A DNA stretch of 64,000 bases from HGM13862 sp031553915 (GTDB lineage Bacteria > Bacillota > Dehalobacteriia > UBA4068), in contig JAVBKT010000014.1 in the NCBI GenBank assembly GCA_031553915.1, positions 1-64,000 on the forward strand, in the 5' to 3' direction. The position numbers and the translations under genes were made by a program. Under the pieces are notes generated by a model, which ran no database searches, was not told where the DNA came from, and saw nothing but the letters and a program-made list of their open reading frames with translations. Shown one piece after another: positions 7,272 through 15,985 of the stretch (its first letter is position 1; the number at the start of each line of letters is the position of its first letter).

Positions 7272-9065
7272 ATGGAGTGCAAAAACCAAAGCGTCAACCA
7301 ATTCATTAAAGAATCTGCTGATTTGCTAACCCCCGATAATATTGTGTGGATTGATGGCAGTGAGGCCCAGCTGGAAAAGCTGAGAGAACAGGCCTGCGCT
7401 ACCGGAGAGATGATCAAGCTCAATCAAGAAAAGCTCCCCAACTGCTATTATCACCACACTGCGGAAAACGATGTCGCCAGAGTAGAAAACCGCACCTTTA
7501 TTTGCAGCCGCGAGCAAAAAGACTCCGGCCCGACCAATAACTGGATGAATCCCGAGGATGCCTATCAACTGACTGCGGAAATCATGGCCGGCAAAATGAA
7601 GGGCCGCACCATGTATGTCATCCCCTTTTCCATGGGGGTAGTTGGTTCTCCGTTTTCCAAAATTGGTATCGAAATTACCGACAGTATTTATGTCGTGCTT
7701 AATATGGCAATTATGACCAGAGTTGGCGCCAAGGTGCTTGACGCCCTGGGCGACAGCGATGATTTTGTGCGCGGTCAACATGCTAAATGCGAAATTGATG
7801 AGCAGAAACGTTATATTCTGCAATTCCCCGAAGATAATTATATCCGCTCCTGCAACAGTGGTTATGGCGGCAATGTTCTCCTGGGCAAAAAATGCTTTGC
7901 CCTGCGTATTGCCTCCTACCAAGGGTGGAACGAAGGCTGGATGGCCGAACATATGCTGATTTTAGGCGTGGAAAACCCGGCGGGCGAAGTTAAATATATT
8001 GCCGGCGCCTTTCCCTCTGCTTGCGGAAAAACCAATCTGGCGATGATGATCCCGCCCGAGGGCTACCGCTCTAAGGGCTATAAACTGTGGACCGTGGGCG
8101 ATGATATTGCCTGGATTAAATTTGGCCAAGACGGCAGATTATATGCGCAAAACCCGGAAGCGGGCTTTTTTGGCGTAGCGCCCGGCACCAATGAGAAATC
8201 AAACCCCAATGCTTTGGCCGCAACCAAAAAGGACACTATCTTCACTAATGTTGTGCTGAAGGATGACGGCACTATCTGGTGGGAAAAGCTTGATAAAAAT
8301 CCGCCGCAGGGCGTTAATGACTGGACAGGTAAGCCCTGGGATCCAAGCTCCGGAAAACCGGGAGCCCATCCTAATTCCCGCTTTACTGCTCCGGCTGCCA
8401 ATTGCCCCTGCATCTCTTCTGAATGGGAGAACCCTGAGGGCGTTCCCCTTGATGCCATCATTTTTGGCGGACGCCGGGCCAAAACAGCCCCGCTGGTCTA
8501 CCAATCCCGCGATTGGGATCACGGCGTATTTGTCGGCTCGATCATGGCATCGGAAACCACAGCAGCCGCCGCTGGCGAGGTAGGCGTCACCCGGCGCGAC
8601 CCCATGAGCATGCTGCCGTTTTGCGGATACAATATGGGCGATTATTTCCAGCATTGGCTGGATATGGGCAGCAAGACTTCTGCCGATAAGTTGCCAAAAA
8701 TCTTTCATGTCAACTGGTTCCGCGTTGATCAGGACGGCAATTATATTTGGCCTGGCTTCGGTGACAATTTCCGCGTGCTGGAATGGATCCTCGCCCGCTG
8801 TGCCGGAAGCATGGATGCCCAAGAAACGCCAATTGGCTACCTGCCAAAGGCAAGCGATATTAATATTGACGAGATTAATTATGAAATCAGCCCCGGACAT
8901 AATTTTGACGAAAATGATTTAGCCGGCCTGCTCACTATTGATAAAGAATATTGGTTGGAGGATATTGCCAATATTCGTCAATTTTACAGCCAGTTTGGCG
9001 ATACTTTGCCAGCTACAATGAAAGAGGAATTAGACAAAATGGAAGCCCGTTTTGGGGATCAATAA
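7272..9065 (+). CDS. pckG: Phosphoenolpyruvate carboxykinase (GTP)
   Basis: 597 residues from ATG 7272, which has ACGGAGGA at good spacing; an in-frame ATG 87 bases upstream has no ribosome site. The nucleotide-binding loop with its reactive cysteine, GAFPSACGKTNLAM, lies near residues 245-258, and the GTP-class motifs RRDPMSMLPFCGYNMGDYF and HVNWFR are present. The enzyme interconverts oxaloacetate plus GTP and PEP plus CO2 plus GDP. In anaerobes it often runs in the PEP-carboxylating direction or supplies gluconeogenesis. The length and motifs fit the GTP family rather than the ATP (PckA) family. It is transcribed alone. Confidence 0.97.
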   Translation: MECKNQSVNQFIKESADLLTPDNIVWIDGSEAQLEKLREQACATGEMIKLNQEKLPNCYYHHTAENDVARVENRTFICSREQKDSGPTNNWMNPEDAYQLTAEIMAGKMKGRTMYVIPFSMGVVGSPFSKIGIEITDSIYVVLNMAIMTRVGAKVLDALGDSDDFVRGQHAKCEIDEQKRYILQFPEDNYIRSCNSGYGGNVLLGKKCFALRIASYQGWNEGWMAEHMLILGVENPAGEVKYIAGAFPSACGKTNLAMMIPPEGYRSKGYKLWTVGDDIAWIKFGQDGRLYAQNPEAGFFGVAPGTNEKSNPNALAATKKDTIFTNVVLKDDGTIWWEKLDKNPPQGVNDWTGKPWDPSSGKPGAHPNSRFTAPAANCPCISSEWENPEGVPLDAIIFGGRRAKTAPLVYQSRDWDHGVFVGSIMASETTAAAAGEVGVTRRDPMSMLPFCGYNMGDYFQHWLDMGSKTSADKLPKIFHVNWFRVDQDGNYIWPGFGDNFRVLEWILARCAGSMDAQETPIGYLPKASDINIDEINYEISPGHNFDENDLAGLLTIDKEYWLEDIANIRQFYSQFGDTLPATMKEELDKMEARFGDQ

Positions 9066-9091
9066 ACAAAAATAAATTTAACCAAAAATAC

Positions 9092-9121
9092 TTGCCAAAC
9101 AGCCTTTGCTTATGTTATAAT
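9092..9121 (+). promoter_or_regulatory. Promoter of rplS, inside the pckG terminator hairpin
   Basis: TTGCCA (9092-9097), 18-base spacer, TATAAT (9116-9121). The -10 box lies in the loop of a 13-bp inverted repeat (9097-9109 with 9122-9134). Confidence 0.75.
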
Positions 9122-9134
9122 GCAAAGGCTGTTT
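9097..9134 (+). terminator. Terminator hairpin after pckG
   Basis: Perfect 13-bp stem AAACAGCCTTTGC / GCAAAGGCTGTTT with a 12-base loop, ending in TTTTA. It shares bases with the rplS promoter. Confidence 0.75.
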
Positions 9135-9204
9135 TATGAGCCGGTCCTCTGTCGCTTGAACAAAGCATTTGCGGGAATGAACGGCTGACGAATAAGGAGG
9201 AATT

Positions 9205-9558
9205 ATGAGCAATATTATCGATGTTTTAGAACAAGAACAATTAAAAACTGATATTCCGGCTTTCCGCCCCGGTGATACTATCCAGGTGCATGTAAAGGTT
9301 ATTGAAGGCGCCCGCGAACGTATCCAGATTTTTGAGGGTGTGGTAATCAAAATCAAAGGCGGCGGCATCCGTGAAACCTTCACTGTTCGCCGTGTGGCCT
9401 ATGGCGTAGGCGTGGAAAGAACTTTCCCCCTGCATTCGCCGAGAATTGATCAAATCGTGGTTAAACGTAGCGGTAAGGTTCGCCGCGCTAAGCTTTATTA
9501 CTTGCGCGAGCTCACCGGTAAAGCTGCCAGAATCAAAGAAATCAGACGCGCAAAATAA
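9205..9558 (+). CDS. rplS: 50S ribosomal protein L19
   Basis: 117 residues, the normal L19 length, with the family core FRPGDTIQVHVKVIEGARERIQ, then GVVIKIKGGGIRETFTVRR, and the basic C-terminus KLYYLRELTGKAARIKE. L19 sits at the 30S-50S interface. The start has AAGGAGGAA. It is not in the usual rpsP-rimM-trmD-rplS operon but has its own promoter. The roughly 70-base leader (9135-9204) has complementary stretches (GCCG/CGGC) and may be an L19-leader-type element, which I could not confirm. Confidence 0.98.
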   Translation: MSNIIDVLEQEQLKTDIPAFRPGDTIQVHVKVIEGARERIQIFEGVVIKIKGGGIRETFTVRRVAYGVGVERTFPLHSPRIDQIVVKRSGKVRRAKLYYLRELTGKAARIKEIRRAK

Positions 9559-9582
9559 AATTTTACACTCATAGCTGTTATG

Positions 9583-9613
9583 AAAAAGAGGACACTTTCG
9601 TCCTCTTTTTAGC
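9583..9613 (+). terminator. Terminator of rplS
   Basis: AAAAAGAGGA (9583-9592), loop of 8, TCCTCTTTTT (9601-9610). Confidence 0.9.
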
Positions 9614-9641
9614 TTGATTATGGTTATTGTTGATTTTTCTA

Positions 9642-9670
9642 TTGGCAAGCCTTACTACTTATGATATACT
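9642..9670 (+). promoter_or_regulatory. Sigma-A promoter of efp
   Basis: TTGGCA (9642-9647), 17-base spacer, TATACT (9665-9670), 38 bases before the efp start. Confidence 0.8.
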
Positions 9671-9707
9671 AATTTAGGTAATCAACTATATATTATGGAG
9701 TAAAATT

Positions 9708-10268
9708 ATGATTTCTACCAATGATTTTAAAACAGGAGTATCCATTGAAATTGACGGGGATGCTTTTGTTGTTGTCGATTTTCAGCATGTGAAGCCGGGC
9801 AAGGGCGCTGCCTTTGTACGCGCCAAAATCCGCAATACCCGTACCGGTTCAGTTGTTGAACGCACCTTCAATGCCGGCGAAAAGTTCCCCAAAGCGCATT
9901 TGGACCGTCGCGAGATGCAATATCTTTATCATGACGGCACTTATTATGTGTTTATGGATACGGAAAATTACGAGCAAAGCCTGCTTTCGGATGAGCATAT
10001 TAGCACCGGCAAAAACTATCTCAAAGAAGAGATGACTGTGACTGTGCTCTCCTATAAAGGCACTGTTCTAGGCGTTGATCTGCCTTCAAGCGTTGACTTG
10101 GAGGTTGTTGATACAGAGCCGGGCATCAAAGGCGATACTGCCTCTGGCGGCAATAAGCCGGCAACCCTGGAAACAGGTGCCGTAGTGCGCGTGCCCTTCT
10201 TCATCAATATCGGCGATAGAATCAAAGTTAATACCCAAACCGGCGAATATATTGAACGCTGTAAATAA
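9708..10268 (+). CDS. efp: Elongation factor P
   Basis: 186 residues with the three EF-P beta-barrel domains; motifs VKPGKGAAFVRAKIRN at residues 28-43 and the C-terminal KVNTQTGEYIERC. Lys32 at the tip of PGKG is the residue that carries modification in other Bacillota. EF-P relieves ribosome stalling at polyproline. The ribosome site is TATGGAG. Placement before the CD1247-like gene and spoIIIA operon matches many Clostridia. Confidence 0.98.
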   Translation: MISTNDFKTGVSIEIDGDAFVVVDFQHVKPGKGAAFVRAKIRNTRTGSVVERTFNAGEKFPKAHLDRREMQYLYHDGTYYVFMDTENYEQSLLSDEHISTGKNYLKEEMTVTVLSYKGTVLGVDLPSSVDLEVVDTEPGIKGDTASGGNKPATLETGAVVRVPFFINIGDRIKVNTQTGEYIERCK

Positions 10269-10368
10269 AGCTGATTAATTGTCATATTTTACTTGTTAAT
10301 TTAGTGTTTTTTTAGCCATACTATTTTTATTGCGATAATCATATGTAAACAAAGGAGGAGTGCCCCCA

Positions 10369-10794
10369 ATGAAAGACTTACAACAAAAAGTAGCATATCT
10401 TCAAGGACAGGTTGATGGAATGAAGCTTGAAAAATCAGCGGAAGGTCAGGTTATTGCCCAGGTTTTGGAGCTTTTGGACAATATGGTCGACTATCTGGAT
10501 GCCCTGAGAGAACAACAGGAAGACCTTGAGGATTATGTAGAAAGCATTGATAGTGACCTGGCGGATGTTGAAGACGTAGTCTTTGACGACGAAGAAGAGG
10601 ATGACGACTATGTTGAGGTAGAATGCCCCAACTGTCATGAACAAGTATATTTTGATTCCTCTATCCTCTATGATGAAAACCTCATCGAAGTTACCTGCCC
10701 GGCATGTGAAGCAGTTGTTTTTGTTAACGATGAAGAAGACGGCGAATGTGGCTGCGGCTGTGGCTGCGAAGAGCATGAGGACGAAAAGGCTTAG
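10369..10794 (+). CDS. CD1247-type acidic zinc-ribbon protein
   Basis: 141 residues from ATG 10369, which follows AAAGGAGG; an upstream GTG abuts the ribosome site and is rejected. Residues 1-75 are a predicted coiled coil rich in Leu, Gln and acids. Residues 82-118 hold two CPxC pairs (CPNC and CPAC) that look like a zinc ribbon. The tail is Gly/Cys-rich (GECGCGCGC) and acidic. The N-terminal domain matches the CD1247 family commonly found between efp and spoIIIAA in Clostridia. The function is not known; the context hints at sporulation or transcription. Confidence 0.82.
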   Translation: MKDLQQKVAYLQGQVDGMKLEKSAEGQVIAQVLELLDNMVDYLDALREQQEDLEDYVESIDSDLADVEDVVFDDEEEDDDYVEVECPNCHEQVYFDSSILYDENLIEVTCPACEAVVFVNDEEDGECGCGCGCEEHEDEKA

Positions 10795-10832
10795 GCTTTC
10801 CCCATAAACTGCTAATTTAATACTGTTCTAAG

Positions 10833-10884
10833 AACCGCCTTTGTCTAATAGGATTAAATATCCTAATGGACAAGGCGGTTTTTG
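10833..10884 (+). terminator. Terminator-like hairpin spanning the upstream edge of spoIIIAA
   Basis: AACCGCCTTTGTC (10833-10845) pairs with GACAAGGCGGTT (10869-10880), with one bulged T and an inner TAGGAT/ATCCTA stem, followed by TTTTTG. It ends three bases before the chosen spoIIIAA ATG. Confidence 0.75.
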
Positions 10885-10886
10885 TT

Positions 10887-11837
10887 ATGGAAAAAATGAT
10901 ATATCAACAAATATTACCTTATCTGCCCCTGGAGCTGCGTGAAACCCTCTTTCTCGCCGATCAGACTAAATTGCAAACCTTAGAAGAGCTGCGGCTCAAG
11001 CCGCTGTTGCCGCCGCTTCTGCGTTTTGCCCATGATGAAGCCTTTCTTCACCAAGATGGCCATATGGTCAATGATCCTGAGGAAGCCAGCGTCTTTAGCG
11101 AAGAGCAGATGCGTAAAACGATCATGCTGCTTTCTGATTCTTCTTTTTATGCCATCGAGGAAGAATTGCGGCGCGGCTATATCACCTTGCCGGGCGGTCA
11201 CCGCGCCGGGCTAAGCGGCCGCGCAGTACTTAGTCATGGCGAAATCAAAAATATCAAGGATATCTCCTCGATCAATATCCGTATTGCGCGGCCTATTCGC
11301 GGCCTGGCTGCGCCTTTGCTCGACCGCTTGTTGGACCAGCAGCGGAGAATTCATCATACCCTGATTGTCAGCCAGCCCCGTGGCGGCAAAACAACCCTGC
11401 TGCGCGACTTGACCAGAACACTGAGCAATGGCGAGGATATTCTTCCCCTGCGCGTTGGCATCGTCGACGAAAGATCTGAACTGGCGGCCATGCGCCACGG
11501 CATCGCCCAGCTGCCGATAGGTATCCGCTCTGATGTGATGGACGGCTGCCCCAAGGCTGAGGGCATTAATATCCTCATCCGCTCCATGGGCCCGGAGGCC
11601 ATTGTCTGTGATGAAATTGGCCGTCCGGAGGATGCTGACGCTATCCTGGAGGCGATTAATACCGGGGTGAAAATGATTTGCAGCGCCCATGCCGGCAGCG
11701 CAGAAGAAATACTCAGCCGCCCGGTATTAAAAAAGCTGCTGGCAGAAAAAGCCTTTGAGCGTATTATTTTGCTTTCTAGGCGGGAGGGGCCGGGAACCTT
11801 GGAATGGATCAAGGACGGCTCATTCAAACCATGCTAA
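10887..11837 (+). CDS. spoIIIAA: Stage III sporulation protein AA (secretion-type ATPase)
   Basis: 316 residues from ATG 10887; an in-frame ATG at 10866 lies inside the terminator stem, and ATG 10896 is also possible. Walker A SQPRGGKTTLLRDL sits near residues 161-174 and the VDERSELAA Walker B region follows. It belongs to the type II/IV secretion ATPase superfamily and is the cytosolic motor of the SpoIIIA-SpoIIQ channel that links mother cell and forespore after engulfment. First gene of an eight-gene operon; its stop overlaps the next start (ATGCTAA). Confidence 0.95.
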   Translation: MEKMIYQQILPYLPLELRETLFLADQTKLQTLEELRLKPLLPPLLRFAHDEAFLHQDGHMVNDPEEASVFSEEQMRKTIMLLSDSSFYAIEEELRRGYITLPGGHRAGLSGRAVLSHGEIKNIKDISSINIRIARPIRGLAAPLLDRLLDQQRRIHHTLIVSQPRGGKTTLLRDLTRTLSNGEDILPLRVGIVDERSELAAMRHGIAQLPIGIRSDVMDGCPKAEGINILIRSMGPEAIVCDEIGRPEDADAILEAINTGVKMICSAHAGSAEEILSRPVLKKLLAEKAFERIILLSRREGPGTLEWIKDGSFKPC

Positions 11838-12337
11838 AGATGATCGGCGCGGTGTTAATTTTTGTCTCCTGCGTTATTCTTGGCATGAAACAGGCCAAAC
11901 AACTGGAGAAAAGGCAGCTGTTCTTGCGCGGAGCGCATCAGGGCATTTTAGCCTTGATGCGGGAGATAGATTATACCGCCGCACCGATGCAACAAGCCTT
12001 AACCGTTAGCGCTGATATGGCTGGCAGCGCCGGATATCTTTTCTTGCAGACAGCAAACAAGCTGGGTGAAGGGCAAGGCTGCACTGCCGGAGAGGCCTGG
12101 CAGGCGGCAGTGGCTAGCGATGAGAACATCACTACAGATGACCGGCAATTGCTGTTTCTGGCAGGAGAAGGTCTGGGCATGAGCGATAAGATTAACCAGC
12201 TGAAATCTTTGGAGCTGCTGCGCATACGCTTGGAGCAAGCGGAAAATGACGCTGCCGAGCAATCCGCCCGTCTGGGCAAAATATGGAAAACGATGGGCTG
12301 GGGTACAGCCGCGGTGCTGATTCTACTACTGTTCTAA
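11831..12337 (+). CDS. spoIIIAB: Stage III sporulation protein AB
   Basis: 168 residues from ATG 11831, which overlaps the spoIIIAA stop by 7 bases; the family N-terminus MLKMIGAVLIF supports this over the ATG 27 bases upstream. One N-terminal membrane helix (residues 4-22), a helical middle, and a C-terminal hydrophobic helix (WGTAAVLILLLF). It resembles GspF-type secretion platform proteins and is part of the SpoIIIA channel. Confidence 0.93.
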   Translation: MLKMIGAVLIFVSCVILGMKQAKQLEKRQLFLRGAHQGILALMREIDYTAAPMQQALTVSADMAGSAGYLFLQTANKLGEGQGCTAGEAWQAAVASDENITTDDRQLLFLAGEGLGMSDKINQLKSLELLRIRLEQAENDAAEQSARLGKIWKTMGWGTAAVLILLLF

Positions 12338-12355
12338 AGAAACCCAGGAGGCATT

Positions 12356-12559
12356 ATGGGCGACATATCTATTATTTTTTTTCTCATGGCCTTAGCCATT
12401 GCTGTGACCATCTTGCATACCTTTTTGAAGCAGGCCGGGCGCGACGAATTTGCCTATTTGGCCTTGGTGGTGGGACTGGCTATTGGTCTCATTCAAGTTT
12501 TACCGCTGCTGCGGGATCTCTTCTCCGGGGTGCAGGAGGTATTTAATCTCTATGACTAG
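12356..12559 (+). CDS. spoIIIAC: Stage III sporulation protein AC
   Basis: 67 residues forming two membrane helices (about 5-23 and 35-55), the standard size for SpoIIIAC. AGGAGG precedes the ATG. Its stop overlaps the spoIIIAD start by 8 bases. Small membrane component of the SpoIIIA channel. Confidence 0.95.
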   Translation: MGDISIIFFLMALAIAVTILHTFLKQAGRDEFAYLALVVGLAIGLIQVLPLLRDLFSGVQEVFNLYD

Positions 12560-12947
12560 CTCAAATGTGCTAATCACAGTCAGCATAGCGCTGATTACTG
12601 CCATTATCGCCCTTTTTTTAAAAGAGACACGCTCAAATTCTTTGGCCTTACTCGTCACTTGTACAGGCGGTATTGTCGTGCTGCTCCGCCTCATCCCCAA
12701 TTTGGAGACAGTTATTAGCAACTATAGCTCTTTGGGTGAGACAAGCGGTATCAACAGCTATTATTTCGGCCTTATCTTAAAAATCATCGGCATCGCTTAT
12801 ATCTGCGAGTTTGGCGCCCAGCTGTGCCGCGACGCGGCGCAAGGCGCGCTCGCCTTCAAAATAGAACTGGCGGCCAAAATTGCTATCCTCATTTTAGCTC
12901 TTCCGGTGCTCGGCTCTATCGTACAAACTGTCAGCGGTTTACTGTGA
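12552..12947 (+). CDS. spoIIIAD: Stage III sporulation protein AD
   Basis: 131 residues from ATG 12552, served by AGGAGG at 12534-12539 inside spoIIIAC; a longer in-frame reading that begins in spoIIIAC is an artefact. Four membrane helices, family motif EFGAQLCRDAAQGALAFKIELAAK near the third loop. Channel component paired with SpoIIIAC. Confidence 0.94.
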   Translation: MTSSNVLITVSIALITAIIALFLKETRSNSLALLVTCTGGIVVLLRLIPNLETVISNYSSLGETSGINSYYFGLILKIIGIAYICEFGAQLCRDAAQGALAFKIELAAKIAILILALPVLGSIVQTVSGLL

Positions 12948-12955
12948 GGGCCAAT

Positions 12956-14176
12956 ATGCGCAAATTTCTACTGCTCATTATCATTACAGCAATTATGCTG
13001 TGCCTGCTCTACCCTGCTCCTGCCTGGGCCTCCGCGAAAAACGGCACTGACGTCTCTTCACCAATGGAGGAAGAAGATGCAGCCGCTGCCCTTGATGCCG
13101 GACAATTGGCAGAGCAGCTGGAGCTGGACGACCTCTATAGCGCAATCGGGCATATTGATGATTTGCTGGCTGAGCAAAACGCCGGCATCAGCCTCAGCGA
13201 TCTGTGGGATAGCCTGATCAGCGGTGAGACAGAGTTTAGCTTCAGCCTTATTTGGGATGCTCTCACCAGCATGGTTTTCAAAAATATCAGCGGCAGCGCC
13301 AGTTTACTGGGTCAATTAATTTTGTTGTCTATTTTGGCTGTGGTACTGACCCTGCTCAAGGACCGCTTTGCCGGCGGAGAAATTTCCGAAATCAGCCGCT
13401 GGGTGGTATATTTGCTGCTGATCGGCATTGCGGTGGCAGCTTTTGTCCCTGCGCTAAATGCAGCCAGCCAAACAGTTGAGGTTATACGCGATTTTATCTA
13501 TGTTGTGCTGCCGGTGATTATCCCCTTGCTAGCGTCCATTGGCGGCGTTACCACTGCCAGCATTATCAGCCCCTCCCTGCTCTTCATCATCTCGCTGCTA
13601 ATGACCTTGATGGCTAATCTGATTTTTCCCATGATTACCTTTTCCGCTGTCCTGCGCATTTGCGGCGGCTTGGCTCCCAAAATATCGCTGAAAAAAATGG
13701 CTGATCTGTTCCGCGATTTTGCCAAAGGATTACTGACTATCTGCACCACTGTTTTTGTCGCTTTTTTGGGCTTGTCGGGTATGGCAACCGCCTCTTTGGA
13801 CGGACTGGGCGTCAAAGCTATCAAATCCGCCAGCGGCGCTTTTATCCCGATAGTCGGCAGATCCCTGGCCGATGCTTTGGACAGTGTGGTCAGCACAGCC
13901 CTGGTGCTCAAAAATATTATCGGGCTGGTGGGGGCCATTGCGATTATTTTTATCTGCGCTGTGCCGGCCATCCAAATCCTCCTCCAGGCTATTGTTTTCC
14001 GCATTGCCGGGGCGCTGATTCAGCCCTTGGGCGAAGAAAAGCTGGCGGAGGCAGTAACCGGGCTGGGCAATAGCATGGTGTTGCTTTTTGCTTCTCTGGC
14101 TGTCTGCGGGCTGTTCGCCTATTTTGCCATTGCTTTGCTGGTCGGGCTGGGCAATATCACGATGATGATGCGTTAA
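12956..14176 (+). CDS. spoIIIAE: Stage III sporulation protein AE
   Basis: 406 residues from ATG 12956 (GAGGG upstream). A cleavable signal peptide (residues 1-23, PAWA/SA) is followed by an acidic extracytoplasmic segment and about eight membrane helices from residue 110 onward. This is the usual SpoIIIAE plan and length. Polytopic subunit of the SpoIIIA-SpoIIQ feeding channel. Confidence 0.95.
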   Translation: MRKFLLLIIITAIMLCLLYPAPAWASAKNGTDVSSPMEEEDAAAALDAGQLAEQLELDDLYSAIGHIDDLLAEQNAGISLSDLWDSLISGETEFSFSLIWDALTSMVFKNISGSASLLGQLILLSILAVVLTLLKDRFAGGEISEISRWVVYLLLIGIAVAAFVPALNAASQTVEVIRDFIYVVLPVIIPLLASIGGVTTASIISPSLLFIISLLMTLMANLIFPMITFSAVLRICGGLAPKISLKKMADLFRDFAKGLLTICTTVFVAFLGLSGMATASLDGLGVKAIKSASGAFIPIVGRSLADALDSVVSTALVLKNIIGLVGAIAIIFICAVPAIQILLQAIVFRIAGALIQPLGEEKLAEAVTGLGNSMVLLFASLAVCGLFAYFAIALLVGLGNITMMMR

Positions 14177-14193
14177 ATATCGAGGGAGGCCCT

Positions 14194-14712
14194 ATGAATG
14201 TTCTTACTGATATTGTTCGCAATGTTGTGGCTCTTGTTCTGATCTTCTCTTGCTTGACACTTTTTATTCCCAAGGGAGAGCTGAGCAAGTTTATCCATCT
14301 TGGTTTTGGCCTGATTGTGCTGGCGATGATCATCATCCCGGCTAGCGAGGCGCTGCAGAATATGCGTTTTAGCAACCCCTTGAGCAATATGACCAGTGAG
14401 GTTAATGCTGACTATAGCGAGCGGACAGAACAAATAACAATGATTCTTGAGCAAGAAGCCATGACAGAATATGAAAATGACGCGGCGCGGCAAATAGGCG
14501 CTGCCGCCTTTTTGGCGGAGGGGGTAAATTCCGCCAAAGCGCTGGTGGAAACGGACCGCAGCACCGGCGCAATCTTGCGCGTAGAGATAAACGCCGCCAT
14601 CAGCCCTGCTTATGATCTGGCGCTGGCAGAAGAGAATATTCGCAGCGCCATCGCAAAATATTTTATCATAGATGACGCAAACATCTATATTCAACTAAGG
14701 GAGGACATATGA
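14194..14712 (+). CDS. spoIIIAF: Stage III sporulation protein AF
   Basis: 172 residues: two N-terminal membrane helices (about 5-24 and 33-50) and a soluble C-terminal domain with EINAAISPAYDLALAEENIRSAIAKYF, a ring-building-type fold reported for SpoIIIAF. The stop overlaps spoIIIAG by 4 bases. Confidence 0.93.
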   Translation: MNVLTDIVRNVVALVLIFSCLTLFIPKGELSKFIHLGFGLIVLAMIIIPASEALQNMRFSNPLSNMTSEVNADYSERTEQITMILEQEAMTEYENDAARQIGAAAFLAEGVNSAKALVETDRSTGAILRVEINAAISPAYDLALAEENIRSAIAKYFIIDDANIYIQLREDI

Positions 14713-15302
14713 TGTTAAAGGAAGATAAAATCCCGGGCACAGAAACAAAGACCGGCGGCAAAGTAATAGAAAAACTCAAATCGCTCAACCCCAAAGAAAA
14801 AAGCCTCTTTGTCAAGCTGGCCATCTGCTTGGTTATTGGCATTGTGCTGATGATCATCAGCAAAGGCTGCACTACCGCTGATAATAATGCTCCGGCTGAA
14901 GATACCGCTGCGCTGGCGCAAACAAATATCTCAGCTAATGCGGACTATAGCGATGAGGCGGCGCTGGAAACAAAAGTGGCGGATATCCTCGCGGCGGTCA
15001 AAGGCGCGGGTAAAGTCTCTGTGGCTATCACCTATGAAAACGGCCCGGAATCCGTATATGCGATGAACAGCAGCGAAAAAATAGCTGATAGCACGAGCGA
15101 AAGCAGCAGCGCGCCCGCTGAAATTGATTCCAGCCCGGTGCTGATTAAGCAAAACCTGCCGGCAATCAAAGGGGTAGTAGTGGTGGCGGAAGGAGCCGGC
15201 GACGCTCTGGTGCAAGAAAGGCTTTACCGTGCCGTGAAAAGTCTCTTAAAGCTCAATTCTCAGCAAATTGCTGTTATAGAAGGCAACATTTCTTGTCAAT
15301 AA
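14709..15302 (+). CDS. spoIIIAG: Stage III sporulation protein AG
   Basis: 197 residues; one membrane helix at about residues 34-54, then an Ala/Asp-rich linker and the conserved domain ending IKGVVVVAEGAGDALVQERLYRAVKSLL. In characterised systems SpoIIIAG forms a large ring in the intermembrane space. A cysteine follows the helix (SKGC), but the sequence before it is not a good lipobox. Confidence 0.94.
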   Translation: MMLKEDKIPGTETKTGGKVIEKLKSLNPKEKSLFVKLAICLVIGIVLMIISKGCTTADNNAPAEDTAALAQTNISANADYSDEAALETKVADILAAVKGAGKVSVAITYENGPESVYAMNSSEKIADSTSESSSAPAEIDSSPVLIKQNLPAIKGVVVVAEGAGDALVQERLYRAVKSLLKLNSQQIAVIEGNISCQ

Positions 15303-15319
15303 TAAAGGAGGAACCTTTC

Positions 15320-15889
15320 ATGAGAAAAAAACCGCATCTTAACAGACGCCGCTTGGAGCAAATTATTTTTGTGGCATTTATCGTCTTTTGCGTCGGCGTC
15401 CTGGCTTGGGATTATAACCATAATGGCTTTACTGCTTCTTGGGCGCAGCTTCCCGCCAGCGATCCGAATATCATCCCTGAACCAGACACTGACGCTAATT
15501 CTGCGGCAGATAATGCTGACTCGTCCTTAACAGACGCAGAGGCGGCAGAGAGTGTTTTTGCCAGTTTGCGCATGGACCGCGAACAAGCCCGCGGCGATGA
15601 ACTGGCTTTGCTCACGCAGATTATTGCTGATGAAAACTCCTCTGATGTGGCCAAAGAAGATGCTGAGCAGCGGCGTCTGGCCATGGCGCAAGACATGGAA
15701 AACGAAATCAGCGCGGAAAGCCTGCTCCAGATTAAAGGCTATGGGCAAACTGTGGTGATGGTGGGCGCCAGGCAAACTACGGTGATCATTGACCTGGAGA
15801 TTAGCAGCGAAGACGCTAATATTATCGCGGAAATTGTTGACAAAGCCTGCGCCTGCGGCTTTGAAAATGTAGTTATTGTAAAAAGATAA
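15320..15889 (+). CDS. spoIIIAH: Stage III sporulation protein AH
   Basis: 189 residues from ATG 15320, with AAAGGAGG 8 bases upstream. One membrane helix (residues 15-33) anchors a C-terminal YscJ/FliF-like ring domain (ESLLQIKGYGQTVVMVGARQTTVIID...). It bridges to SpoIIQ of the forespore. Last gene of the operon. Confidence 0.94.
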   Translation: MRKKPHLNRRRLEQIIFVAFIVFCVGVLAWDYNHNGFTASWAQLPASDPNIIPEPDTDANSAADNADSSLTDAEAAESVFASLRMDREQARGDELALLTQIIADENSSDVAKEDAEQRRLAMAQDMENEISAESLLQIKGYGQTVVMVGARQTTVIIDLEISSEDANIIAEIVDKACACGFENVVIVKR

Positions 15890-15985
15890 GCTATTTGTTA
15901 TAATAGATAATAGTATTTATAGCTTGTGATAAGTGTAAAAATGTCTAAATAATAAAACGTTCCTAAAGAAAAAGGAGGAATAAAA

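Noticed and set aside
12450..12551. N-terminal extension of SpoIIIAD read through from spoIIIAC
   Set aside because: The extension is the shifted frame of spoIIIAC; the ATG at 12552 has an AGGAGG site and gives the family length.
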